Positions 48,132 to 56,702 of a stretch of DNA of 64,000 nucleotides are shown here, in pieces; position 1 is the first letter of the stretch, and each line of letters starts with the position of its first letter. Position numbers and translations under genes: made by a program. The stretch is from Planococcus maitriensis (GTDB lineage Bacteria; Bacillota; Bacilli; Bacillales_A; Planococcaceae), in contig NZ_QLZQ01000005.1 of assembly GCF_003289925.1 (NCBI RefSeq), forward strand, positions 1 to 64,000. Reading direction: 5' to 3'. The notes below the pieces were generated by a model that was given only the letters and a program-made list of their open reading frames with translations, made no database searches and was not told where the DNA came from.

Positions 48132-48881
48132 TTATTTTAAAGAATACCCACCATCTACAACGATTTCCGCGCCGTTTATATAAGATGCTTTATCTGAAGC
48201 TAAAAATAGCACGACTTCTGCGATCTCGCTTGGTTTCCCGTAGCTTCCTCTCGGGTGTCCCTGTGATTGTTTGTCATAATTCTCTTTTCCGCCATATGCT
48301 TTAATGGCCAGGTCGGTTTCTGTTGGGCCAGGGGAGATGCAGTTAACCCGGATTCCTTGATTGGCAAAGCGCAGTGCGGTGCTTTGGGTCATCGCGACAA
48401 CGGCTGCTTTGGTTCCGCTATAAGCTGGCAGCATCGGATTGACCTTATCGTTTCCAAGGATCGCCGCATTATTAATCACGACGCCATTTTTTTGCTTGCC
48501 CATCACGGCTAAAGCATATTTCATGTAGAGGAAGATCGCCGTTTGATTGACGGCAATCAACTGATTCCAGTCCTCTAACTTTACGCGAGACAATGGGCCC
48601 ATTCCGATAGAGAGAACACCGGCATTGTTGAAGAGAATATCGACAGTACGCCCATCGGCTTCAAGTGTGTTAAAAAAGCTTTCAATTTCTTCCGGGTTTT
48701 CGTTGTGGACTTCGTAAAAATGAGCTTTCCCGTCGCATTCCTTTCCCACCTGAGAGCCTTTGCCGCTGTCTCTTCCCGTAAAATGAACGCTAGCCCCTTC
48801 TTTGCAAAAGAAACGAACCACTTCCTTGCCAATTCCATCCGTTCCACCATTAACAACCACTACTTTGTTTTCGAACATCAT
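48132..48881 (-). CDS. Short-chain dehydrogenase/reductase (SDR)
   Basis: NAD(P)-dependent oxidoreductase of the classical SDR size (about 249 residues). The cofactor loop is NGGTDGIGKE, the structural motif FNNAGV, the active site YSGTK, and a late VDGGYSLK. The serine expected about 13 residues before the Tyr seems to be Ala (NNAAILG), so activity may be altered. GGAGGAG lies upstream of the ATG pair at 48881/48878. The substrate is unknown. Confidence 0.88.
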   Translation of the reverse strand: MMFENKVVVVNGGTDGIGKEVVRFFCKEGASVHFTGRDSGKGSQVGKECDGKAHFYEVHNENPEEIESFFNTLEADGRTVDILFNNAGVLSIGMGPLSRVKLEDWNQLIAVNQTAIFLYMKYALAVMGKQKNGVVINNAAILGNDKVNPMLPAYSGTKAAVVAMTQSTALRFANQGIRVNCISPGPTETDLAIKAYGGKENYDKQSQGHPRGSYGKPSEIAEVVLFLASDKASYINGAEIVVDGGYSLK

Positions 48882-49150
48882 CTGATCTCCTCCAAACGTC
48901 ATAGTAAAGTCATAAAGAATTTGTAATCAGTATATAGCATTCGGATCACTGTAGGAAATTTGGATATCGCTACTCAAGGGCTAAGGAGAACTACTTATCA
49001 TAATTAAATGATTTACCATGTTATTTTTTTCTATTTATTCAATTTTTAATATGTATAATAGTGTAAGAGATTGTTGAAATCTCTGAAATTATTCTGTAAG
49101 TACAAAGTGTTTTTCTATTAAATATAGAGAATAAACAAAGGGGATATAAC

Positions 49151-49747
49151 ATGAAAAAGTTAGCAGCAACTTTAGTATTGGGATTGGTTATCGGGGCAAT
49201 TGGGGTGTTTGCATTCCTGCAAACAAATTTATTTGGATTCGCTGCCGACAGTAGCTCTCAAACTGGTTTGATCCAAGAGCAAATTGTAGAACTGTCGGAA
49301 TGGACGACAGTAAAGTATGAGTACAAATACACAATCGTAAGCCGGACAGGTGAAAATAAAAATATTCCGTTCACGGATATCAATTTCGTGGAGGCAATAA
49401 AGTTAATCGAGTATACAGGATATTTGAAAGCAGGGTCAGACCTTTCGGGGCTAGAAATAAAAACTGATGATGGGGAAGAAAAAATATCCCTCAGGATTCC
49501 GAAAGCTAAAATACTCGATAATGTAGTAGATACTGAAAAAACGACAGTAGAAGATATCAAAGGCAATATCTTCTCAAACTATCCTACCCAGAAAGTTTTT
49601 GATGAAGTAAATGAAAACAAGGAACAGATTGAGGAAGAAAAAATCGACCAAGGCTTACTGGATGAGGCGGATCAGAGAACAGAAGAACTGTTGACTGATT
49701 TCTTGAACGCGCAAGGGTATAGTGAGGTCGCCATCGAATTTTATTAA
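49151..49747 (+). CDS. DUF4230-like membrane-anchored protein
   Basis: A 198-residue protein with one N-terminal membrane segment (KLAATLVLGLVIGAIGVFAFL) and an extracytoplasmic alpha/beta part. The string LSEWTTVKYEYKYTIV and the later IRIPKAKILDN-like segment resemble DUF4230. The role is unknown. AAAGGGGA precedes the ATG. Confidence 0.65.
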   Translation: MKKLAATLVLGLVIGAIGVFAFLQTNLFGFAADSSSQTGLIQEQIVELSEWTTVKYEYKYTIVSRTGENKNIPFTDINFVEAIKLIEYTGYLKAGSDLSGLEIKTDDGEEKISLRIPKAKILDNVVDTEKTTVEDIKGNIFSNYPTQKVFDEVNENKEQIEEEKIDQGLLDEADQRTEELLTDFLNAQGYSEVAIEFY

Positions 49748-49760
49748 TAAAAATAAGCAT

Positions 49761-49799
49761 GAAGCAATCGAGTTTAACAACTTCGATTGCTTCTTTTTG
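49761..49799 (+). terminator. intrinsic terminator after the DUF4230-like gene
   Basis: GAAGCAATCGA/TCGATTGCTTC with an 11-base loop is followed by TTTTT. Confidence 0.8.
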
Positions 49800-49906
49800 T
49801 ATTATGCACAACTTAGTGACGAATGAAGACATTCGCTATCATTTCACTCCAAGCCCCGACTAGCGTAAAATCAAAACCAATAGATGAGAAAAGGTGGTTT
49901 TCAGGG

Positions 49907-50872
49907 ATGGCCAGATTGCCGATAATTATCGATACGGACCCGGGGATTGACGATGCGATGATGCTCACTTTGGCGTTCGCGCATGATGACGCGTTGGACG
50001 TGCGCTTGGTGACGACGTGTTCGGGGAATATTTCGCAGGATAAGACGAATTATAATGCACGCACCTTCCTCAGTTATATCGGCGCACAGGTAGAAGTGGC
50101 GCGGGGTTTGGAGCAGCCGATGTTCCGCGAGCTCGAGATGGCGGAAGAGATCCACGGGGAGAGCGGGTTCGGCAATGTTGAGTTTCCGCCGCCGACTTTG
50201 CCAGTGAGCGAACGGCCGGCCGTGACCGCGATGCTCGAGACTTTGCTGGCGAGCGAAAGAAAAGTGACCATCGTGGCAACGGGCCCTTTGACGAATGTGG
50301 CGGCCTTATTATTGGCACATCCGGAAGTGAAGCCGAAAATCGAGCGCATTTCGTGGATGGGTGGAGCGGCAGTGGGCGGCAATATGTCGCCGTCCGCTGA
50401 ATTCAATGCTTACGTCGACCCGCATGCGGTGGAAATCGTCTTCCGCTCGGGCGTTCCGATCGTCATGAGCGGTTTGGATGTGACGCATAAAGCATTCGTG
50501 ACGCTGGAGGAAGCTCAGGGCATTTTGGCTATCGGCACGGAATTTGCGGAGAAGGCGTATGGCCTCGTTACGCATTATTTGGATGTTATCAAGAGAACTC
50601 CTTTTCATGAGGAGAATTACGACCAGGTGCTGCATTTCCACGACGTTTGTGCGGTTATGTATTTATTGAAACCGGAGTTGTTCGAAGGACAGGACTGCTT
50701 TGTGGAAGCATCGCTCGAAGGCATCACTGCCGGAGCGACAGTAGTGGATTTCACGAACCGGACAGGGGAGAAGCCGAATGTCCATGTTTTGCATAGTGTG
50801 GACCGGGAAGCGTTCGTTGCGGAATTCGTGAAAGCCGTAAAAGTCATTTCGGATCGCGTGGAATCTCGTTGA
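49907..50872 (+). CDS. Nucleoside hydrolase
   Basis: Calcium-dependent hydrolase that cleaves the N-glycosidic bond of ribonucleosides for salvage. The signature is IIIDTDPGIDDAMML near the N-terminus, with VATGPLTNVA and a late NVHVLHSVDRE. The ATG at 49907 with AAAGGTGG upstream gives 321 residues; a longer frame to 49823 has no good ribosome site. Base specificity cannot be told. Confidence 0.93.
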   Translation: MARLPIIIDTDPGIDDAMMLTLAFAHDDALDVRLVTTCSGNISQDKTNYNARTFLSYIGAQVEVARGLEQPMFRELEMAEEIHGESGFGNVEFPPPTLPVSERPAVTAMLETLLASERKVTIVATGPLTNVAALLLAHPEVKPKIERISWMGGAAVGGNMSPSAEFNAYVDPHAVEIVFRSGVPIVMSGLDVTHKAFVTLEEAQGILAIGTEFAEKAYGLVTHYLDVIKRTPFHEENYDQVLHFHDVCAVMYLLKPELFEGQDCFVEASLEGITAGATVVDFTNRTGEKPNVHVLHSVDREAFVAEFVKAVKVISDRVESR

Positions 50873-50914
50873 TTCGACAGCTCGACAACTCATAAGAAAG
50901 CAAGGTGAAGCGTG

Positions 50915-51532
50915 ATGAAAATCATCGTATTCGGGGCGACGGGCGGCGTGGGCCGATCGGTCGTCGAGCAAGCATTGGAGCACGGTTATGAAGTGACGGC
51001 GTTTGTGCGGACTCCGGACAAATTAAAAGTCACAGGCGACAAACTAACAGTGGTGCAGGGAGATGCGTTCCACGTGGAACAAGTGTCCGCAGCAATCGCC
51101 GGACAAGACGTGGTCGTGTCGTGTTTGGGTTCGAATCAAGGCATGAAAAAGTCGGATGATCTGCGAACGATGGCGAAAAATATCGTGGCGGGCATGCAAA
51201 AGCAGGGCGTTAGACGCATTGTCTACACAGCGTCTGCCGGAATTAACGATGAACTCCCGGGCATTGGCGGAAAGTTGATGATGGGCGTGCTGAAGCAGGT
51301 GTTAATCGATCACCGCGCCGCTGTCGATGCCATTCAAGAAGCAGGACTGAACTACACGATCGTTCGGCCGATGGGCTTGACCAACGAGAATGTTACAGGG
51401 CAGTACCGGGAATCTGAAGAAAGCGTGCCGAGCAAATCGAAGACCATTCCGCGCGCAGACGTGGCACATTTTATTTTGAAAACGCTGGGAGATGCAGCGT
51501 ACGAAAACAAGTCGATCGGGATTGCGACGTGA
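50915..51532 (+). CDS. NAD(P)-binding atypical SDR (NmrA/YwnB-like)
   Basis: A 205-residue Rossmann-fold protein starting MKIIVFGATGGVGRSVVEQALEHGYEVTAFVR, with QGDAFHVEQV and VVSCLGSNQG. Proteins of this type reduce or sense NAD(P) and often respond to stress; no substrate is visible. The ATG at 50915 has AAGGTGAAG upstream. A parS-like palindrome sits inside the gene at 51066-51081. Confidence 0.85.
   Translation: MKIIVFGATGGVGRSVVEQALEHGYEVTAFVRTPDKLKVTGDKLTVVQGDAFHVEQVSAAIAGQDVVVSCLGSNQGMKKSDDLRTMAKNIVAGMQKQGVRRIVYTASAGINDELPGIGGKLMMGVLKQVLIDHRAAVDAIQEAGLNYTIVRPMGLTNENVTGQYRESEESVPSKSKTIPRADVAHFILKTLGDAAYENKSIGIAT
51066..51081. other. parS-like site (15 of 16)
   Basis: CGTTCCACGTGGAACA differs from the parS palindrome only in the first base. 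It may be a weak ParB site about 42 kb from dnaA. Confidence 0.55.
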
Positions 51533-51549
51533 ATCATCGACACGCCAAG

Positions 51550-51578
51550 CAGCTGCATTCTTCATGCGGCTGTTTTTT
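51550..51578 (+). terminator. intrinsic terminator
   Basis: CAGCTGCAT/ATGCGGCTG with a 5-base loop is followed by TTTTTT. Confidence 0.8.
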
Positions 51579-51672
51579 GGTTCATTCCCCCGATTTTCTT
51601 TAGGGCGGATTTGGCTTATAGTAGAAACATCTGTTTACAAGAACTTTTCCGCAGTAAAGAATGAGGTGCATC

Positions 51673-53286
51673 ATGGCGTTTTTGTCGCGATTTAAATTGA
51701 GTACGATCATTATCCTGTTTGTGTTATTGGTGGTGTTGGTGTCGCTCGTGATCACCAATCTGCTGGTGGCCGATACATCGGGCGACCGGATCGAGCAGCA
51801 GTTGGAAGATAAAGCCGTCAGTATTTCCCGGACCGCCGCAGAGTCGCAAGTGATTCGCCAAGGCTTGGAGAGGGAAGCGGCGGAAGCGAATATACAGGAT
51901 TATGCGTTGGCCGTGCAACAAGCCGCAGATGTGTTGTTTGTCGTCGTCATGGACATGGACGGCATCCGCAAATCGCATCCGAATCCGGACAATATCGGCA
52001 AGGGGTTTGCCGGGGGCGATGAACGCCGTGTACTAGCAGGCGAGGAATACACGTCGCGTGCGGAAGGGACGCTCGGGCAATCGGTCCGAGCGTTCACGCC
52101 GGTGTTTGATCAAGACGATAAACAAATCGGCGCGGTCGCAGTCGGTATTTCCTTAGAGGAAGTGGAAGCGGCGATCGGGCAAAATCAAAAGACGCTTTGG
52201 ATCGGGTCGTTAAGCGGTTTATTGTTCGGCATTATCGGCGCATTGTACTTGGCACGATATATTAAAAAGAGCCTGTTCGGCCTGGAACCTCCCGAAATTG
52301 CGCGCATCCATGAAGAACGCAACCAGATGCTTCATTCCGTTTACGAAGGCGTCATCGCGATCGATCAACATTCACGCATCATGCTCGCCAACCGGTCGGC
52401 GAGAGAGCTGTTCGAAAAAGCGGGCTTCACGGGCCGTGAGCCGATCGGCAAGGAGATCCATGACTTTCTGCCAGGCCTCAACACGCACCGTGTATTGCTT
52501 GAAAAACATACCGTTTTGGATGAAGAGCAGGAGCTCAATGGCCTGTCGATCTTGTCGAACCAAGTGCCTTTAGTGGTGAACGGTCAAGTGATCGGCGCGA
52601 TGGTGACGTTCCGGGACAAGACGGAAATCGATTTGCTTGCCGAACAATTGACCGGCGTCGAGATGTATGCGGAAACGTTGCGGGCGCAATCCCACGAATT
52701 CATGAATCAACTGCATGTCTTGCTCGGCTTGATTAAAATGGAGCAATACGAGCAAGTTTCGCAGTTTATCGCAAAATTGGTCGACCACCAGGCTGTAGAA
52801 GTCGGCAATGTGACGCGCTCCATCAAGGATCCGGTGCTGGCAGGCTTTATCCTGGGGAAAATCAGTTTCGCGAGAGAAGCACAAGTGGAACTGATGATCA
52901 GCTGCGAGACCGATATCCCAAAACCGGACGACCCCGCGGTCACTCACGAGTTGATTACGATCATCGGCAATGTGGTCGACAACGCGATCGATAACGTCCA
53001 AGCGACTCACCAAAAGCGGGTGCACGCCGCATTTTCCTATATCGATGAATTGCTGACAATCACGATCAGCGATACAGGAACGGGGATCGATGAGGAATTG
53101 CAGGAAACGATGTTCTCAAAAGGCGTCTCCAGCAAGGAAGGCTACCACCGCGGATTCGGATTGCATTTGGTGAAAAATAGCGTAGACCAACTCGAAGGTT
53201 CGATTGAAGTGGCCTCCGAGAAAAACGAAGGTACGACATTCGAGTTGGTGCTGCCGTATGAAGCAAGGGGTGAAACAGATGATTAA
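51673..53286 (+). CDS. malK: Sensor histidine kinase of the CitA/DcuS/MalK type
   Basis: A 537-residue membrane kinase. An N-terminal helix (IIILFVLLVVLVSLVITNLL), a periplasmic-type PAS/Cache sensor (about 35-165), a second helix, a cytoplasmic PAS domain, then a SpoB-like dimer domain with the phospho-acceptor in QSHEFMNQLHVLLGL and an ATPase domain (GNVVDNAIDN, DTGTGIDEE, GFGLHLVKN). This family senses C4-dicarboxylates or citrate. The next genes are its regulator and a 2-hydroxycarboxylate symporter, so malate or citrate is the likely signal. The exact ligand, and so the symbol, is inferred. Confidence 0.88.
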   Translation: MAFLSRFKLSTIIILFVLLVVLVSLVITNLLVADTSGDRIEQQLEDKAVSISRTAAESQVIRQGLEREAAEANIQDYALAVQQAADVLFVVVMDMDGIRKSHPNPDNIGKGFAGGDERRVLAGEEYTSRAEGTLGQSVRAFTPVFDQDDKQIGAVAVGISLEEVEAAIGQNQKTLWIGSLSGLLFGIIGALYLARYIKKSLFGLEPPEIARIHEERNQMLHSVYEGVIAIDQHSRIMLANRSARELFEKAGFTGREPIGKEIHDFLPGLNTHRVLLEKHTVLDEEQELNGLSILSNQVPLVVNGQVIGAMVTFRDKTEIDLLAEQLTGVEMYAETLRAQSHEFMNQLHVLLGLIKMEQYEQVSQFIAKLVDHQAVEVGNVTRSIKDPVLAGFILGKISFAREAQVELMISCETDIPKPDDPAVTHELITIIGNVVDNAIDNVQATHQKRVHAAFSYIDELLTITISDTGTGIDEELQETMFSKGVSSKEGYHRGFGLHLVKNSVDQLEGSIEVASEKNEGTTFELVLPYEARGETDD

Positions 53287-53995
53287 GGTAATGATAGTAG
53301 AAGATGACCCAATGGTGGCTGCCTTGAACCGACAATTTGTCGGGCGCATGGACGGCTTTGAGGTGATCGGCGCCGCCGAAAACGCCCAGCAGGCCATCGC
53401 GATCCTCGCGGAGTCGGACATCGATTTGGTATTGCTCGACATCCACATGCCGGGCTTGACCGGCATCGAATTTTTGCAGATGCTCCGCGAACAACAGCAG
53501 GATCTCGACGTCATCTTGATCACGGCAGCTTCTGAAATCCAGCAAATCCAGCACGCCTTGAGGCTCGGGGCTTCCGATTATTTGATCAAGCCCTTCGAGT
53601 TCAGCCGTTTCCAGGAAGCGCTGCTGCAATACCAAAAACATTTCCATAAACTGAACGATAATAAACAAATCAGCCAGCAGGAAATCGACAGCCTGCTCGG
53701 CAGAAAACAGCCAGCCACTTCTACATCAGCCACGGTGCAATCATTGCCGAAAGGGCTGACAAAAGGAACGCTACAGACCATCCAGCAAGTGATCCTGGCG
53801 AACGAAGCTGCGGTGTTTTCAACAGATGAACTGGCGCAGTCAGCCCACATTTCCAGGGTCTCCGTCCGGAAATACCTGAAATTCCTCAGCGCCATCGGCT
53901 ATTTGCAGGAAGATTTGACCTACGGCGTCGGCCGGCCTATCTATCAATACCGTGTGGCGCCGGAAAACGCACATCGTCTCGATCCTTATCTTTGA
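53279..53995 (+). CDS. malR: Response regulator of the CitB/MalR type
   Basis: A 238-residue regulator. The receiver domain has MIVEDDPMVAALNRQFV, the phospho-acceptor in DLVLLDIHMPGLTG and LIKPFEFSRF. The C-terminal helix-turn-helix (FSTDELAQSAHISRVSVRKYLKFL) is typical of CitT/DctR regulators. The ATG overlaps the kinase stop by 8 bp. It probably activates the downstream symporter. Confidence 0.9.
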   Translation: MIKVMIVEDDPMVAALNRQFVGRMDGFEVIGAAENAQQAIAILAESDIDLVLLDIHMPGLTGIEFLQMLREQQQDLDVILITAASEIQQIQHALRLGASDYLIKPFEFSRFQEALLQYQKHFHKLNDNKQISQQEIDSLLGRKQPATSTSATVQSLPKGLTKGTLQTIQQVILANEAAVFSTDELAQSAHISRVSVRKYLKFLSAIGYLQEDLTYGVGRPIYQYRVAPENAHRLDPYL

Positions 53996-54054
53996 GGGTT
54001 AAGGTGGGGCTTTGGAAAACATTGCGTCATCTAATAGTTCAGTGAGATGTCTGA

Positions 54055-54185
54055 GTGTTTGGAGAAGCGTTTGCTCGACTCCAACGGAATAGCGAGACGA
54101 CCGAGACCCCGCAAGCAGTGAAGCGGCTGAGGAGGCTTGGGCGCGAGCCCGTGGAAAGCGAGCAATAAGCTTCGGAAAATACGGT
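54055..54185. repeat. bcr-like palindromic repeat, opposite orientation
   Basis: Contains GAGACCCCGCAAGCAGTGAA, GCGGCTGAGGAGGCTTGG and CCCGTGGAAAGCGAGCAATA, the reverse of the pattern at 40140-40290. It lies between malR and the symporter gene. The rest of 54000-54348 holds a cre-like site. Confidence 0.6.
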
Positions 54186-54297
54186 TTCGCGACACTCAAA
54201 AAAAGCAGCCAATGCGGGTGCTTTTTTTAATTACAATAAAATCAATACTTTCATAAGCTAGAAGTTGTCTGAAATTTGTCTAAAATATGAAATACAT

Positions 54298-54311
54298 TGA
54301 AAGCGCTTACC
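54298..54311 (+). promoter_or_regulatory. cre-like catabolite control site
   Basis: TGAAAGCGCTTACC matches the CcpA consensus except for the last base. It lies 38 bp before the symporter gene, where CcpA would shut off organic-acid uptake when sugar is present. Confidence 0.6.
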
Positions 54312-54348
54312 TGAATAGCGCAAGCTCAAGAAAACGAGGTGTCCAACG

Positions 54349-55656
54349 ATGAAGGAAACAAATAAGGTTCCGCCGCAGTTGCCGGCGAGAAATTTGAAAG
54401 ACAAATTCACAATTTTTAACATGCCGTTTCTATGGTTCGCAGTTTTCGCGGTTATTGCGATTTATGCGATGTATACCGAAAACTTGCCGGCCGGCATGAT
54501 CGGCGCGTTGCTAATTACCATGGTGCTCGGTGAATTATTGGGCTGGTTCGGCAATCATATGCCAATCGTCCGCACGTTCCTCGGAGGCGGCGCGATTGTC
54601 GCTATTTTCGGATCCGCTTATATGGTCTATAGTGGTCTTATGCCTGAAAGCACGACGGTGGGAATTACAGAATTCATGAAAGACGGCGATTTCCTCAACT
54701 TCTATATTGCGGCTTTGATTACCGGCAGTATTTTGGGAATGGAATCGAAGATCCTGGTGAAAGCGGGCGTCCGCTACGCCTTGCCATTGCTTGCTGCGGT
54801 CGCAGGAGCGGTTGGACTGGCTGCCTTAGTCGGAATGGTATTAGGCTTCAGCATCCAGGAAGCGGTGCTTGTCATCGCCATGCCGATCATGGGCGGCGGT
54901 ATGGGGGCAGGCGCTGTGCCGATGTCTCAAGTCTATTCGGAAATGCTTGGCAATGAACCTGGCTATTATTTATCGATACTCGTCCCAGCTTTGGCGCTCG
55001 GGAATGTCTTCGCCATCATCTTGGCGAGTGTATTGAACTTGATCGGCGATAAATACCCGAGTTTGACGGGGAATGGCCAGCTGATCCGCAATTTTCATTA
55101 TGAGAAAAAAGAAACGCCTAGCTACGATTTGGCGAAAATGGGCATCGGCGTCTTGGCTGCGGTGTCGTTCTATATTATAGGGAACTTATTGGGTGATTTT
55201 ATCCCGCTTCATCCGTACGCGATCATGATCGTTTTGGTGGCAGCGCTCAAAGTTGCCAACGTCATGCCGGAAATTATCGTAGAAGGCGCGAGCCAGTGGT
55301 ATGAGTTCGTGGCGCGCAACTGGACCAACGCCTTGCTAGTGGGCATTGGGGTCGCGTATACGGATCTCGAAGCTGTGCTGAATGCCTTGAGCATTCAATA
55401 TGTGCTCATTGTCTTGGCAGTCGTTATCGGTGCCGTCGTTGGAGCAGGAGTCGTCGGGAAATTCATGGGCTTCTATCCGATCGAAGCGGCCATCACAGCA
55501 GGGCTATGCATGGCGAATATGGGCGGAACGGGCGATGTCGCGGTGCTGTCTGCGGCAAGACGCATGGAGTTGATGCCGTTTGCTCAAATTTCGTCCCGTC
55601 TCGGCGGCGCCTTGATCTTATTATTGGCCAGTATATTTATACCGTTTTTCATTTAA
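54349..55656 (+). CDS. maeN: 2-hydroxycarboxylate/Na+ symporter (CitS/MaeN family)
   Basis: A 435-residue carrier with about eleven membrane segments. The two signature Gly-Gly-rich loops are MPIMGGGMGAGAVPMSQVY and AGLCMANMGGTGDVAVLSAARR, which form re-entrant parts in the 2HCT family. The family imports malate or citrate with sodium. Placement after the MalK/MalR-type genes favours malate; citrate cannot be excluded. Confidence 0.9.
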   Translation: MKETNKVPPQLPARNLKDKFTIFNMPFLWFAVFAVIAIYAMYTENLPAGMIGALLITMVLGELLGWFGNHMPIVRTFLGGGAIVAIFGSAYMVYSGLMPESTTVGITEFMKDGDFLNFYIAALITGSILGMESKILVKAGVRYALPLLAAVAGAVGLAALVGMVLGFSIQEAVLVIAMPIMGGGMGAGAVPMSQVYSEMLGNEPGYYLSILVPALALGNVFAIILASVLNLIGDKYPSLTGNGQLIRNFHYEKKETPSYDLAKMGIGVLAAVSFYIIGNLLGDFIPLHPYAIMIVLVAALKVANVMPEIIVEGASQWYEFVARNWTNALLVGIGVAYTDLEAVLNALSIQYVLIVLAVVIGAVVGAGVVGKFMGFYPIEAAITAGLCMANMGGTGDVAVLSAARRMELMPFAQISSRLGGALILLLASIFIPFFI

Positions 55657-55717
55657 TTAATTATAATCTGAGGGAGGGGAGAAATCCTTTCCCTCTTTCT
55701 GATGGAGAGTGAACGCC

Positions 55718-56623
55718 GTGATTGTCAGTGAAATCATCAATGTCATTTTGCCGGTCTTTATTTTGCTCGGCATCGGCTTTTTTGTTGGCCGATTCATGGA
55801 CATCGAAAAGAAGCCAGTATCGGATTTGTGCATCTACGTGTTCAGCCCGGCCTTATTTTTCCATTCCGTCACGACGTCTTCGCTGGATTTGGGGGATTTA
55901 GGAAGAATTGTGCTGTTTGCCGTATTGTTATTCGCTCTCTTTGCCGTGCTCATTAAGCTTCTTGGAATCGTATTTGGGTGGACTCTGTCGTATCGCAATA
56001 CGATGATGCTCGCGAGCGCATTTCCGAACACCGGGAATTACGGCTTGCCGATCGTGTTTTTCGCTTTCGGGGACGAGGGGATGGCAATCGCTATTATTTA
56101 CGTCGTCATGCAATCCTTACTGATGAATTCGGCTGGCATCTTTTATGCATCAAACCATGACGATGTGTCGAAGAAGGCGATTTTCATTACTATCATCCGT
56201 ATGCCAGGATTTATTGCCATCACGATCGGGCTGGTTCTGAAAATAGCGGGCATCGGGGTGCCTGAGGCGCTCGGCAATGCCACGGGATTGCTCGGGCAGG
56301 CGGCGGTGCCGGTGCTGCTGACGCTACTCGGGATCACCTTGGCATCGATTCAGATCAAGACCGTGCTGAAGTTTATCGGGACGGCGGCTGTGTTGAAATT
56401 GGCTGCGTTCCCGGCGATCGCGTTCGTGCTGCTGGCCTGGCTGTATCCGGGAGGGTCGCTGGAAGCGAAGGTGTTGCTCATTTCTGCGGCAACTCCGGCG
56501 GCTGCCACGACGACGCTTTTGGCCATCAAATTCAATATGAACCCGGACATGGTATCGAGCGCAATGTTCGTCAGCACCTTGGCGAGCATCGTTACCATTC
56601 CGGCATTGCTGCTGATTCTTTAA
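55718..56623 (+). CDS. AEC (auxin efflux carrier) family permease
   Basis: A 301-residue membrane protein with ten hydrophobic segments in two five-helix halves (FVGRFMDIEKKPVSDLCIYVFSPALFF; SAFPNTGNYGLPIVFFAFGDEG). In bacteria such carriers transport malate, malonate or related acids. The GTG at 55718 is better spaced from GGAGAG than the GTG at 55709. It lies 61 bp downstream of the symporter gene, probably the same unit. Confidence 0.88.
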   Translation: MIVSEIINVILPVFILLGIGFFVGRFMDIEKKPVSDLCIYVFSPALFFHSVTTSSLDLGDLGRIVLFAVLLFALFAVLIKLLGIVFGWTLSYRNTMMLASAFPNTGNYGLPIVFFAFGDEGMAIAIIYVVMQSLLMNSAGIFYASNHDDVSKKAIFITIIRMPGFIAITIGLVLKIAGIGVPEALGNATGLLGQAAVPVLLTLLGITLASIQIKTVLKFIGTAAVLKLAAFPAIAFVLLAWLYPGGSLEAKVLLISAATPAAATTTLLAIKFNMNPDMVSSAMFVSTLASIVTIPALLLIL

Positions 56624-56647
56624 AATGGCAAGTGTCTGGAGAAAATA

Positions 56648-56692
56648 AAAAGGAGTCATCCCTGAGTTGCTTAGGGATGGCTCCTTATTTTT
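56648..56692. terminator. convergent terminator
   Basis: AAAAGGAGTCATCCCT pairs with AGGGATGGCTCCTT and is flanked by A- and T-tracts, so it serves the permease and the leftward lipoprotein gene. Confidence 0.8.
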
Positions 56693-56702
56693 GTACGTGG
56701 AA

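Noticed and set aside
48987-49000. CTTATCATAA near 48990 as a third SCC-type att site
   Set aside because: Only 10 bases match attL, it does not encode the rlmH tail, and no inverted repeats or composition change accompany it. It may be chance.
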